Positions 9,971 to 17,762 of a DNA stretch of 64,000 bases are shown here, one piece after another. This DNA comes from Thalassotalea sp. HSM 43 (GTDB lineage: Bacteria > Pseudomonadota > Gammaproteobacteria > Enterobacterales > Alteromonadaceae): positions 1,052,302-1,116,301 of the forward strand of contig NZ_CP038493.1 of NCBI RefSeq assembly GCF_004752005.1, written 5' to 3'. The notes below the pieces were generated by a model. It made no database searches. It saw nothing but the letters and a program-made list of their open reading frames with translations, and was not told the DNA's origin. The translations under genes were made by a program, and so were the position numbers. Position 1 is the first letter of the stretch; every line of letters begins with the position of its first letter.

Positions 9971-10783
9971 CTAACTATCAAACACGGTGAAAACCTGCCT
10001 TGATATCGCAATCAATTCGCCTTTGGCATCCCAAATATTGGCCTCAGTATGACCATAACCATCTGCTGCTTGCCGTGTTTTAACTTGGTAAGCGAACCAA
10101 TCAGTTGCTGCAATATCGCGATGTGGATGAATAAATTCTAAGTTCCAACTCAAACTACTTGCCGGTGCTGGCCAGCGCAGCATTTGCAAAACAGGTGGTG
10201 GCCAACTGTCGATTAAGGCAATGATGTGAGCATCGGTGATCTGTTTTGGCGCTTTACTAAATCGCATCCAACCAAATATTGCGGACGCGTCATTGGCCAT
10301 AAAGGGCATCTTGCCTTCAACGATTGCCATATCAAAGTGACGCAAAAACTTAGGAACAAGTTTAGGGATTTGTGGAATAAAGTTGGCTCTTTTAGGAAGC
10401 TGATGGTCATGAAATTGCAGGTTATCTACCTTTATTTTTGAGCTTCGTTCAACGCCAAAACTGGCCAGTGCGGTAATACAAACCGCATCGTCTTGCATCG
10501 CTTTCGCCAAGACTTGCGTCACATTTTTGCCTTGTCGTAAAATCTCGACTTCGATAGACAACGGCTGCTCTGCGCTAATGGGGCCAACAAAACTCGTAGA
10601 CAGAGAACGCAACAATCTACCTTCACCAACTTTGATGGCAATGGCTTGATAGGTAACGGCGGCTGAAATACCACCAAATAAGGTTCGTCCTTGCGACCAG
10701 GATTTATCAACTTGAATCGTCGCTTTATCTGCACCATTTGCCAACTGTTGTTGAACGGCGCTTAAAATGTCATCTATGTGCAT
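9971..10783 (-). CDS. Acyl-CoA thioesterase family protein (TesB-like double hotdog)
   Basis: 270 residues. The N-terminal hotdog has the family segment GRTLFGGISAAVTYQA (about residues 31-46), and the C-terminal half ends in a hotdog containing SLSWNLEFIHPHRD and YGHTEANIWD. The layout matches the TesB-like thioesterase superfamily, which hydrolyses acyl-CoA in the cytoplasm. It lies on the minus strand just downstream of an alpha/beta hydrolase (57 bp gap), so the two may be cotranscribed. Substrate chain length is not predictable. Confidence 0.85.
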   Translation of the reverse strand: MHIDDILSAVQQQLANGADKATIQVDKSWSQGRTLFGGISAAVTYQAIAIKVGEGRLLRSLSTSFVGPISAEQPLSIEVEILRQGKNVTQVLAKAMQDDAVCITALASFGVERSSKIKVDNLQFHDHQLPKRANFIPQIPKLVPKFLRHFDMAIVEGKMPFMANDASAIFGWMRFSKAPKQITDAHIIALIDSWPPPVLQMLRWPAPASSLSWNLEFIHPHRDIAATDWFAYQVKTRQAADGYGHTEANIWDAKGELIAISRQVFTVFDS

Positions 10784-10840
10784 GATTGAGTTATACTTAT
10801 TATCAGACCCGAGTGGTCTTACCAGTAAAGTTAACTCATT

Positions 10841-11641
10841 TTAGGAATGTTGTTTGATAAAATCAATCGATTGTTGATTAAATTGTTTTGGTTGCTCGAC
10901 ATTACAGACGTGACCACAGTCTTCAATTTCCACCAAATGACTCTGTTGATGGCGCGCAACAATGTCGCGAACAGGGCGTAAAAACATATAGTCATTCTGC
11001 CCCATTAAATACAAAGTTGGCTTACCGCTTTCATGTTCGCGATAATACTTCATCAGCGGATTAACATCTGCTGCCAGTTTAAACCAACGTTTAAATTCTT
11101 TCTGGCATAACTTTTTCGCATCGTTAATAAACATATGGCGCGATTCTTTTTGCCCTTTCTGCGGCATTAGAATAAATGCGAACAAACGATACAACCACAT
11201 GTATGGCATAACATGTTTGAAAAAATCACCGAGTTTAACCAAGGTGTTTGAGCGATAATCAAAACGCGTAACAGCGCCGCCCAAGACCATAGACTTAACC
11301 CGACTTGGGGCTAACTCCGCCAATTTGTGAATTAATATGGTCCCCAGCGAGATGCCAACGAAATGAGCCGTGCGTATTTTCAGGTGATCAAGTACATGAA
11401 TGATATCTTGGGTGACATCTTTGAAGGTGTAGCCTTTGGTCAACAATTGTCGAATCGTTACCGGTGCCGAACGGCCATGCCCACGCAAATCAATAAACAA
11501 CAAATTGAAATGTTGTTTATATTCTTTTAATTGTTTGAACCATATAGATGAGCTGCCACCAGCACCATGCACGAAAACAACCCATTCGTCAGAATTGGGG
11601 TTTAAAATGGTTTTATGAAAAAGTAATGAATTTGCCGACAT
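10841..11641 (-). CDS. Alpha/beta hydrolase
   Basis: 266 residues with the alpha/beta hydrolase fold markers: the oxyanion segment VHGAGGSS near residue 24, the nucleophile elbow GISLG (Ser about residue 97), the acid region near LYLMGQND and the catalytic His in CGHVCNVEQP close to the C-terminus. It is cytoplasmic, with no signal peptide. The family covers esterases, lipases and related hydrolases, and the substrate is not evident. It is probably cotranscribed with the downstream thioesterase gene, which would fit acyl-ester or acyl-CoA turnover (inference). Confidence 0.88.
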   Translation of the reverse strand: MSANSLLFHKTILNPNSDEWVVFVHGAGGSSSIWFKQLKEYKQHFNLLFIDLRGHGRSAPVTIRQLLTKGYTFKDVTQDIIHVLDHLKIRTAHFVGISLGTILIHKLAELAPSRVKSMVLGGAVTRFDYRSNTLVKLGDFFKHVMPYMWLYRLFAFILMPQKGQKESRHMFINDAKKLCQKEFKRWFKLAADVNPLMKYYREHESGKPTLYLMGQNDYMFLRPVRDIVARHQQSHLVEIEDCGHVCNVEQPKQFNQQSIDFIKQHS

Positions 11642-11652
11642 CGAGTTACTAC

Positions 11653-11683
11653 AAAAAAACGCTCACTGAACTTCGTGAGCGTT
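11653..11683 (-). terminator. Intrinsic terminator after the cytochrome gene
   Basis: Arms AACGCTCAC and GTGAGCGTT enclose an eight-base loop. On the minus strand the stem is followed by a run of U residues (11653-11659). It lies between the membrane cytochrome gene and the alpha/beta hydrolase gene, so it separates those transcription units. Confidence 0.85.
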
Positions 11684-11765
11684 AGATTCTCGCACGCTGG
11701 CGTACAGTTGTAAACTGAAATCGCCTACCATTAAGCGATGTTAAAATTTGCCAAGCATGGGTCAA

Positions 11766-12536
11766 TTACCACGCGGGTTGATGACGATTAGGGTTGCTGT
11801 TACTGCGCCACCACATTTGCTGCATTGATACACACCACATATAAGCTGAGGCGATGGTATAACCGACACCACCGATAATCGTTAACCAAGCAAAGTGAGG
11901 GTTTATTTTCGTCAGCCACCAAGACAACACATCGATAATTAAGAACGCAAATGGCGTGCTAATTGCGACTACTTTTAGCCAATTTGGAATCCCAACCGCT
12001 AAAGAAAAAATAAGACCAACAAAAAAGAAGATAAAGGCAATACCAAACAAATGAATGTGAGATACCCGAGTTAAAGAATCTATGCTCGCACCGTTATCGA
12101 CTTGCGCGACCGGCAACACGCCTTGATATTGGTTAAAATCAGGTAAGCCTGGAATAACGCCATGGCATTGTGTGCAATTGTTGGCAAAGTGAGCGGCAAT
12201 TTTGCTGTCCCACTGAGTTTCACTGGCGCCCTCTCTTACCCATTTAATGATATCTTGGCGCACGACTCGGTCGGCTTTATCTTGCATAGAGCCATTTAGT
12301 TTATTTTCCAATTTACTGCTTTTGCGATCGCCATAGTAACTATAAACAATATCATCAACAGATAAGCCAAATTTGCCATCGGCCATGCCATGGGTCAATA
12401 GTATTTGCCCGCCGGCAACCATGAGCCCTATGCCTATCACCAATAAGTAGCCGGTAAAAAGAGCTTTTAAACCAAGTGCAATAGACGGCAAATTTAACAC
12501 CGCTTGCGTTGCCTTGGTGCTGTCTGTGTTTATCAT
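11766..12536 (-). CDS. Membrane-bound c-type cytochrome
   Basis: 256 residues. An N-terminal transmembrane helix (about residues 20-48) leads to an external domain with a single haem-c motif CTQCH (about residue 122), then three to four transmembrane helices to the C-terminus with a His-containing start (HIHLFGIAFIFFF). One covalent haem plus a multi-helix membrane domain suggests an electron-transfer or haem/gas-sensing protein in the inner membrane; I cannot name the partner. A GAGGAAAA site precedes the ATG. The GbsR/MarR-type regulator lies 93 bp upstream on the same strand, with an FNR-like site before it, suggesting redox or oxygen control. Confidence 0.78.
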   Translation of the reverse strand: MINTDSTKATQAVLNLPSIALGLKALFTGYLLVIGIGLMVAGGQILLTHGMADGKFGLSVDDIVYSYYGDRKSSKLENKLNGSMQDKADRVVRQDIIKWVREGASETQWDSKIAAHFANNCTQCHGVIPGLPDFNQYQGVLPVAQVDNGASIDSLTRVSHIHLFGIAFIFFFVGLIFSLAVGIPNWLKVVAISTPFAFLIIDVLSWWLTKINPHFAWLTIIGGVGYTIASAYMWCVSMQQMWWRSNSNPNRHQPAW

Positions 12537-12555
12537 AATATTTTCCTCGTGAAGT

Positions 12556-12609
12556 TAATTTCATTAAGTCCTTTACCTAGGTTTGTTAACAAAGGGGTTA
12601 ATGAAATTA
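12556..12609. repeat. Long inverted repeat between regulator and cytochrome genes
   Basis: Perfect 12-bp arms TAATTTCATTAA (12556-12567) and TTAATGAAATTA (12598-12609) flank a second nested match, CCTTT with AAAGG, and a central TTTGTTAACAAA palindrome. It could form a cruciform or RNA hairpin in the leader of the cytochrome gene, or hold operators. There is no clear U-tract, so it is not a standard terminator. Confidence 0.7.
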
Positions 12610-12629
12610 GTGGGAAAATATTGCCTTAA

Positions 12630-13154
12630 TTAGCCTTTAAGCCAGCTCACTAACTTTCCACCAAGACCAAAAAATCGTCTTAGCATTGGCCTGTTCATCG
12701 CCTTCATCTGTTGATACCAAAGATCCATTGTGGTCATAAATTCAGCCATTTGTTGAAATTGCTGTTGCACATAATCAGGGGTATCAGATTCACTTTTCGC
12801 TTGTGTCTGTAATTGCTGCAATAGCTCAATGGTGGGGTCAATTTCCCGTTTCTTGCGCTGCTCTGCCAACACCAACATCATGTCCCAACAATCTTTAACT
12901 GCTTCAAAATAATCTCGGCGATCACCAAGTTTTTGCGTCATATTAACCAAGCCGAGAGCTTGCAATTCTTTTAAGCTGTTACTGACATTAGAACGGGCTA
13001 CACCAAGGATTTGGCAAATTTGTTCGGCATTTAAAGGCGATTCAGACAACACCAACAGGGCAAATATTTGTGCCACGGTGCGATTTACGCCCCAACGAGA
13101 GCCCATCTCTCCCCAATGAATGATGAACTTTTCCATAGACGGTGTAAGTTTCAT
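12630..13154 (-). CDS. GbsR/MarR-type winged-helix transcriptional regulator
   Basis: About 174 residues from the ATG at 13154; an in-frame ATG at 13169 would add five. I prefer 13154 because it has an AAGG site seven bases upstream and gives the usual family N-terminus MKLTPSMEKFIIHWGEMG. A winged helix-turn-helix follows (AEQICQILGVARSNVSNSLK, about residues 44-63), then a helical C-terminal region. GbsR-type proteins are dimeric repressors or activators. A perfect palindrome at 13172-13191 directly before the gene is a likely autoregulatory operator, and an FNR-type box lies further upstream. The downstream cytochrome is the probable target. Confidence 0.88.
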   Translation of the reverse strand: MKLTPSMEKFIIHWGEMGSRWGVNRTVAQIFALLVLSESPLNAEQICQILGVARSNVSNSLKELQALGLVNMTQKLGDRRDYFEAVKDCWDMMLVLAEQRKKREIDPTIELLQQLQTQAKSESDTPDYVQQQFQQMAEFMTTMDLWYQQMKAMNRPMLRRFFGLGGKLVSWLKG

Positions 13155-13171
13155 AATTTGACCTTTCATTT

Positions 13172-13191
13172 ATTTCTGTCCTTACAGAAAT
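13172..13191. promoter_or_regulatory. Perfect palindrome, putative operator of the GbsR/MarR regulator
   Basis: ATTTCTGTCCTTACAGAAAT has 8-bp perfect arms and a 4-bp centre. It sits just before the regulator start codon and next to a minus-strand TATAGT (-10-like, 13193-13198), so it would overlap the transcription start. This is a typical arrangement for autorepression. Confidence 0.65.
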
Positions 13192-13207
13192 TACTATAAT
13201 TTAAAAA

Positions 13208-13221
13208 TTGATCTAGATCAA
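13208..13221. promoter_or_regulatory. FNR-like binding site
   Basis: TTGATCTAGATCAA matches the FNR/EtrA/ANR consensus TTGAT-N4-ATCAA exactly. It is about 55 bp from the regulator start codon and about 190 bp from purU, so the minus-strand regulator/cytochrome unit is the likelier target. With the -10-like box at 13193-13198 the site would centre near -28, closer than a classical activating position, so the sign of regulation is open. Confidence 0.7.
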
Positions 13222-13411
13222 ATAATAACCGCCGTAATCAGAATTTTGTCGGCTTAGCTTTTATCAAACCGCGTTATTGCGATATCCAATCGCGCTATAG
13301 CTAAGCACAAAATAGCATCAACAAACCGCTGACTTTTTAAACCGCAAAATATAAGCTAAGTTATAGAAAGCTAAGAAAAATAATCGACTATAAGAAGAGA
13401 AGGGAAATAGC

Positions 13412-14254
13412 ATGCTGACTTTGGTTATCTCGTGCCCAGACACTATTGGTATCGTTGCCAAAGTGAGTCATTTTATTGCCAGTAATAATGGTTCGGTTAT
13501 GGAATCTAATCACCATACTGATATTGAAGAGCGTTGGTTTTATATGCGCAATGTGATCAACACCAGTAAAATGAATATTTCTCAAGCCCAGTTTGAACAA
13601 CAATTTGCAGCTATTGCTGAAGAATTTTCCATGCAATGGCATGTCAGAGACATGAATGAAAAGCAAAAAGTGGTGTTGTTTGCCAGTCATACCTCACATT
13701 GTCTTGCTGATATTCTGCACCGTTGGCATAGTGGCGAATTAGATTGCGACATCGCCGCAGTGATTTCCAACCATCAAAACCTTGAGTCTTTGGTACGTTT
13801 CTACCAGATCCCTTTTCATCACATAACCATGACTGCCGATACGAAGGCCGATGCGTTTGCCAACATTGATAAACTGCTTAATGAATACCAGGCTGACACC
13901 ATTGTCTTAGCTCGGTTTATGCAAATCATTCCTGAAGCAATGTGTCATAAATATCACGGTCGACTTATCAATATTCACCATAGCTTTTTACCATCATTTA
14001 TTGGCGCAAACCCATATCAAAAAGCCCATGATCGCGGCGTAAAATTAATCGGTGCGACCTGCCATTATGTCACCGCGGACTTAGACGAAGGCCCAATTAT
14101 TGAACAAGAAGTGATCAGGGTAAATCACAGTTGTGATAAACACGATTTGATTCGCTTAGGTAAAGACGTCGAGCAAATGGCATTGGCTCGTGGCCTCAGA
14201 TACCACTTGCAAGATAGAGTGATTATCCGCGGCAATAAGACCATAGTCTTTTAA
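13412..14254 (+). CDS. purU: Formyltetrahydrofolate deformylase
   Basis: 280 residues, the usual PurU length. An N-terminal ACT domain (about residues 1-80, VISCPDTIGIVAKVSHFI) is followed by a formyltransferase-fold domain with the catalytic stretch NIHHSFLPSF (about 189-198) and DLDEGPI (about 223-229). PurU hydrolyses 10-formyl-tetrahydrofolate to formate and tetrahydrofolate, balancing one-carbon pools. A GAAGGGA ribosome site supports the ATG at 13412. It is divergent from the GbsR/MarR regulator and stands alone. Confidence 0.96.
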   Translation: MLTLVISCPDTIGIVAKVSHFIASNNGSVMESNHHTDIEERWFYMRNVINTSKMNISQAQFEQQFAAIAEEFSMQWHVRDMNEKQKVVLFASHTSHCLADILHRWHSGELDCDIAAVISNHQNLESLVRFYQIPFHHITMTADTKADAFANIDKLLNEYQADTIVLARFMQIIPEAMCHKYHGRLINIHHSFLPSFIGANPYQKAHDRGVKLIGATCHYVTADLDEGPIIEQEVIRVNHSCDKHDLIRLGKDVEQMALARGLRYHLQDRVIIRGNKTIVF

Positions 14255-14288
14255 TGTTTTACTGTACCGGCTCGAGCTAATATAAACG

Positions 14289-14340
14289 AGAGAATAAACC
14301 AATAGAATATAACCAAGAGAATATAACCAAGAGAATATAT
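14289..14340 (+). repeat. 14-bp tandem repeats ending at a start codon
   Basis: About three and a half copies of a unit like GAGAATATAACCAA (14303-14316 and 14317-14330, with a 13-bp variant before and a partial copy after). The last copy supplies the only candidate ribosome site of the Met-rich outer membrane protein gene. Copy-number change here could alter the leader of that gene. Confidence 0.7.
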
Positions 14341-15475
14341 GAATAGGATTGCTCACTGCTTGCTGTTATCCGCTATTGTCTATTCAACTTGCTCAATAGC
14401 ATCCGAGCAACAGCACGATAACATGAACATGGACATGGACATGGACATGAACATGGATATGAACATGGATATGAGTCAAGCCGTTGCGCCAATCAGTGTT
14501 ATGGGCAGTCATATCCATAAAAAAGGCCATTGGATGGTGTCATATCGTTACATGACCATGGATATGCAAGACTTGCAGTTAGGAAAGGACCCAATTTCAT
14601 CTGATTACGCGCTCGAGTCCTATATGATGGTGCCAGATGAAATGAGCATGGATATGCATATGTTCGGTGCCATGTATGGTTATTCAGATGATTTGACCTT
14701 GATGGTGACGGCAAACTTTATCGATCAGGAGATGACTTCGCTGATGCGGCCTATGATGGGCATGATGGCTACTTACCAAAAGCCAGTAAGTATTACTGCG
14801 AATACGCCTATGTATGACGGCATGATGCCTGCAATGGCAACAGAGGTTGAGATGAGCAGTGATGGTTTAGCCGATGTTCATATCCGTGCCATGTACCGCA
14901 CTTATACTTCGACAAAAGTTGATAGCCATATCAGTCTTGGTGTTGGCTTGCCTGTTGGTGATATTGACCAATCGCGGACGAATATGATGGGCGACAAAGT
15001 CATTATGGGCTACCCAATGCAAATCGGTAGTGAAACAACCGATCTTTTAGCTACCTACACTATCAAATTTAGTGAAAATAGTTATCAGTTAGGCGCACAA
15101 TTTAACTACCAAACAGCGCTAGATGAAAATGATGCTAATTACGAACCTGGTGATCAATTGCAAGTTCACAGTTGGGTAAGCTTTTTATTTGATAACAATC
15201 TCAATGTCAGCATGCGCATAAGCTTTACCGACATAGATAATTATTCTGGCCGTGACGACAGGTTAAACCCCATGATGTCACCGGTTGCCGACGTCAACAT
15301 GCGTGGCGCAAAAATATGGGATTGGGCCATAGGCACCAGTTATCGCTTTAGTAATCCAACACTTATGGGTAACAGTTTATCTTTTGAATACAGTGAACCA
15401 TTAGAAGAAGATTTCGATGGTGTGCAATTGCAAACGTCAAAACAAATCACCTTTGCCTGGCAATACATGTTTTAA
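14339..15475 (+). CDS. Methionine-rich outer membrane beta-barrel-like protein (putative transporter)
   Basis: 378 residues with a signal peptide (cleaved near SIAS). The mature N-terminus is made of Met-Asp/Asn dipeptides (about residues 29-44), encoded by 6-bp repeats at 14423-14476. Met pairs continue through the chain, with His residues near the start. Alternating hydrophobic strands and a C-terminal aromatic end (FAWQYMF) point to an outer membrane beta barrel of the transporter/phenol-degradation-meta-pathway type. Met/His clusters of this kind bind Cu(I) or Ag(I) in known copper proteins, so a link to copper is plausible but not shown. There is only a weak AGAGA ribosome site. Confidence 0.75.
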   Translation: MNRIAHCLLLSAIVYSTCSIASEQQHDNMNMDMDMDMNMDMNMDMSQAVAPISVMGSHIHKKGHWMVSYRYMTMDMQDLQLGKDPISSDYALESYMMVPDEMSMDMHMFGAMYGYSDDLTLMVTANFIDQEMTSLMRPMMGMMATYQKPVSITANTPMYDGMMPAMATEVEMSSDGLADVHIRAMYRTYTSTKVDSHISLGVGLPVGDIDQSRTNMMGDKVIMGYPMQIGSETTDLLATYTIKFSENSYQLGAQFNYQTALDENDANYEPGDQLQVHSWVSFLFDNNLNVSMRISFTDIDNYSGRDDRLNPMMSPVADVNMRGAKIWDWAIGTSYRFSNPTLMGNSLSFEYSEPLEEDFDGVQLQTSKQITFAWQYMF

Positions 15476-15638
15476 GGAAAAGAAGCGGCGATATAGCGAC
15501 GTAAATAGCAGTTTGTAAAGCAACCATTTTAACTATCAATATTTCGCTCTGATGCTTTAGCGTGAATGCTGTTCTTGGTCTACAGTTAAATTGAAGGCCA
15601 GTACCGCACAACAATAACCGCTACGGAGGGCAATGCCC

Positions 15639-16151
15639 ATGAAGTCAAATTTTCCTCTGACTTTTTTACTTATTCTCACCTGCTTATTCACCAACGTGGC
15701 ACTAGCGAAGAAGAACAACCTAAATACTGAAATACTCTATCCACAAGACGATATGGTCAATGCCTATAATCAGCTGAAAACGGTGTCTGTATTTAATGAA
15801 TGGAATAGTTTCATTGAAGCGACATCACAAGTGACAACAGAGCCTGTATTTGATGTCGACTTTCAAACATCGCAAGTTGTTATCGTTGATTGGGGCCCTA
15901 AACCAAATAGTGCCTATCAGCTAAAGATTACCGGCATCAAAGAACGCGAACTATATATTCAAGTTAATGTGGTTTACAGCCAGACGTTATCCAATGAAGA
16001 ATGTAATTTTCCGTCAGCAATAGTCAGACCTTTAGCACTAATCAAAATTGACAGTAAAAAGCCTGTTGTTATACGCGAGCACTACCAAGAGAACCGCTGT
16101 AAGCTCCCCAAACAATCACCATCTAAACCAAAACAAAAAAGTGGTCATTAA
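15639..16151 (+). CDS. Small secreted protein, possibly PrcB-like
   Basis: About 170 residues. The start at 15639 is chosen because GGAGGG lies eight bases before it; an ATG at 15633 is too close to that site. A Sec signal ends near NVALA. The mature protein has one conserved-looking beta region (VFDVDFQTSQVVIVDWGPKPNSAYQL), two cysteines and a Lys/Pro/Ser-rich tail. The segment resembles the PrcB family C-terminal domain found in protease-associated secreted proteins, but the match is by eye and weak. It follows the Met-rich outer membrane protein gene by about 160 bp. Confidence 0.65.
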   Translation: MKSNFPLTFLLILTCLFTNVALAKKNNLNTEILYPQDDMVNAYNQLKTVSVFNEWNSFIEATSQVTTEPVFDVDFQTSQVVIVDWGPKPNSAYQLKITGIKERELYIQVNVVYSQTLSNEECNFPSAIVRPLALIKIDSKKPVVIREHYQENRCKLPKQSPSKPKQKSGH

Positions 16152-16173
16152 CGCAGTACAAGTTAATTAGGTC

Positions 16174-16509
16174 TTATTTAGTCCCTTGCGCTTCATCGAT
16201 ACAGTTGGTGCGCACCGATTTAAGGCCATTAACACAGACTAAATCCCCTTCGGTACATAAATGTATGCCTTGATTAAATTCGGCATGACATTGCGCTAGG
16301 GTATCAATAAACCCGTCGCATTTACCGGCACATTTACAATCGGCCTGTTTTAACACTTTGGCGCATTCTGCCGCATCATTGCCTTTGCATTCTGCTGCGC
16401 TTTCTGACGCGGTAATGATGCATTGATGCGCCTCGGCTGCGAAAGCTTTGCTATTAGTTATCGCCAACAACGCAAGAAAGAGTGCAACGCTTAGTGTTTT
16501 CATAATCAT
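16174..16509 (-). CDS. Small periplasmic protein with ten cysteines
   Basis: About 110 residues from the ATG at 16509 (an ATG at 16503 is also possible; an upstream extension to 16578 would hide the signal peptide). A clear Sec signal ends near AFAA. The mature chain of about 85 residues has ten Cys residues, including a CKCAGKC cluster, and is otherwise Ala/Glu/Lys-rich. Five disulfides or a metal site are both possible. I do not recognise the family. It is convergent with the PrcB-like gene. Confidence 0.7.
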   Translation of the reverse strand: MIMKTLSVALFLALLAITNSKAFAAEAHQCIITASESAAECKGNDAAECAKVLKQADCKCAGKCDGFIDTLAQCHAEFNQGIHLCTEGDLVCVNGLKSVRTNCIDEAQGTK

Positions 16510-16726
16510 TTGCTCACAGTTTAAGTCTGTAAAGTATAGTGAATAAAAGAAAAATAAACGTGGCGAGGGAAAATACACAGCTTACTGACTCAGCAGCTGA
16601 CAAGGCTTGTAAAGGACATACATGCATAACAGCCTGCACAAAAGCCGGCACAAATGCCTAGGGAGAATGACATCACCACAGCATCAACAAACCGTGGCGA
16701 TGTTAATGATTTAGCTTAGGGCTAGC

Positions 16727-17734
16727 TTAAACCGCTTGCGAAGAGCTTAGCGGTTGCTCTGCTGATTGCGACTCATCTACTGATGATAAGCGTTGATATT
16801 CATTTACTTCAGAGGCGCTGCCCATCACCACAGGAATACGCTGATGTAACTCAGCCAATTGCTGGGTTAAAATCGAGGCGTCACCGGTGGACTCTTTGCC
16901 ATGCGCATCACGCATTAAATAGGCCATTGGAAACGCTTCATACAACAAGCGCAATTTACCTTGCTGATAACCAGGGCGAATATCTTGTGGATACAAGAAC
17001 ACGCCACCTCGGGTCAGTACGCGATGGATATCACCTACCATGGCCGCATTCCAGCGCATATTATAACGCTTGTCATTACAGGTTAATAAGCCATTGATAT
17101 AGTGTTTGGTTTGCTCCAACCAATCATGCTGATTGGCCATATTAATAGAGAACTCTGCGGTCTGCTCTGGAACGTTCAATTCGGGAATCGTCAGCAAAAA
17201 CCCACCATGAGTTAAATCAAGCGTATACACTCGGGTCGCTATGCCAGTAGACATCACCAATAATGTGGATGGACCATACAATACATAGCCGGCACAAATT
17301 TGCTCATTACCTGTTTGTGCGAACTGTCGCCAGTCGCTCGCTGGTATATCATCTTTGCCATTAAAAATGGTAAAGATGGTGCCGATTTGGCCATTTATAT
17401 CGACGTTCGATGAGCCATCAAGTGGATCGAACGCCACGATATATTTACCCGACTCGTTTACCGCAACGATGTCGTCTTCTTCTTCCGAAGCGATGGCTTT
17501 AACATCACGCTCATCTTGCAACAACTCTTTGAATAACTGGTTGGCAATAACATCCAGCTTCTTTTGCGTTTCGCCTTGAATATTTTCATCCAACGTCGAA
17601 CCTAAGACATCCGATAACGCCCCTTGACTGATACGAAAGGCAAGCTCTTTCGACGCGGCTAGTATGGTACGAATGACCATAATTAAATCACTATCAACGC
17701 CGTCTTCACGTAATACCGGAATTAATCTTTTCAT
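16727..17734 (-). CDS. fbp: Fructose-1,6-bisphosphatase class I
   Basis: 335 residues, matching the class I enzyme (E. coli about 332). Metal and substrate motifs are visible: ASEEEDDIV (about residues 89-97), the DPLDGSSNVD signature (about 116-125) and WNAAMVGDIHRVLTRGG in the C-terminal half. It removes the 1-phosphate of fructose-1,6-bisphosphate in gluconeogenesis. It is the last gene of the alginate operon, 28 bp after the aldolase gene. Placement here lets triose from alginate be turned into hexose phosphate. No clear terminator follows; an imperfect hairpin lies at 16671-16702. Confidence 0.96.
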   Translation of the reverse strand: MKRLIPVLREDGVDSDLIMVIRTILAASKELAFRISQGALSDVLGSTLDENIQGETQKKLDVIANQLFKELLQDERDVKAIASEEEDDIVAVNESGKYIVAFDPLDGSSNVDINGQIGTIFTIFNGKDDIPASDWRQFAQTGNEQICAGYVLYGPSTLLVMSTGIATRVYTLDLTHGGFLLTIPELNVPEQTAEFSINMANQHDWLEQTKHYINGLLTCNDKRYNMRWNAAMVGDIHRVLTRGGVFLYPQDIRPGYQQGKLRLLYEAFPMAYLMRDAHGKESTGDASILTQQLAELHQRIPVVMGSASEVNEYQRLSSVDESQSAEQPLSSSQAV

Positions 17735-17762
17735 TGGATAAGGTCTCTATCTACTTTATGGA

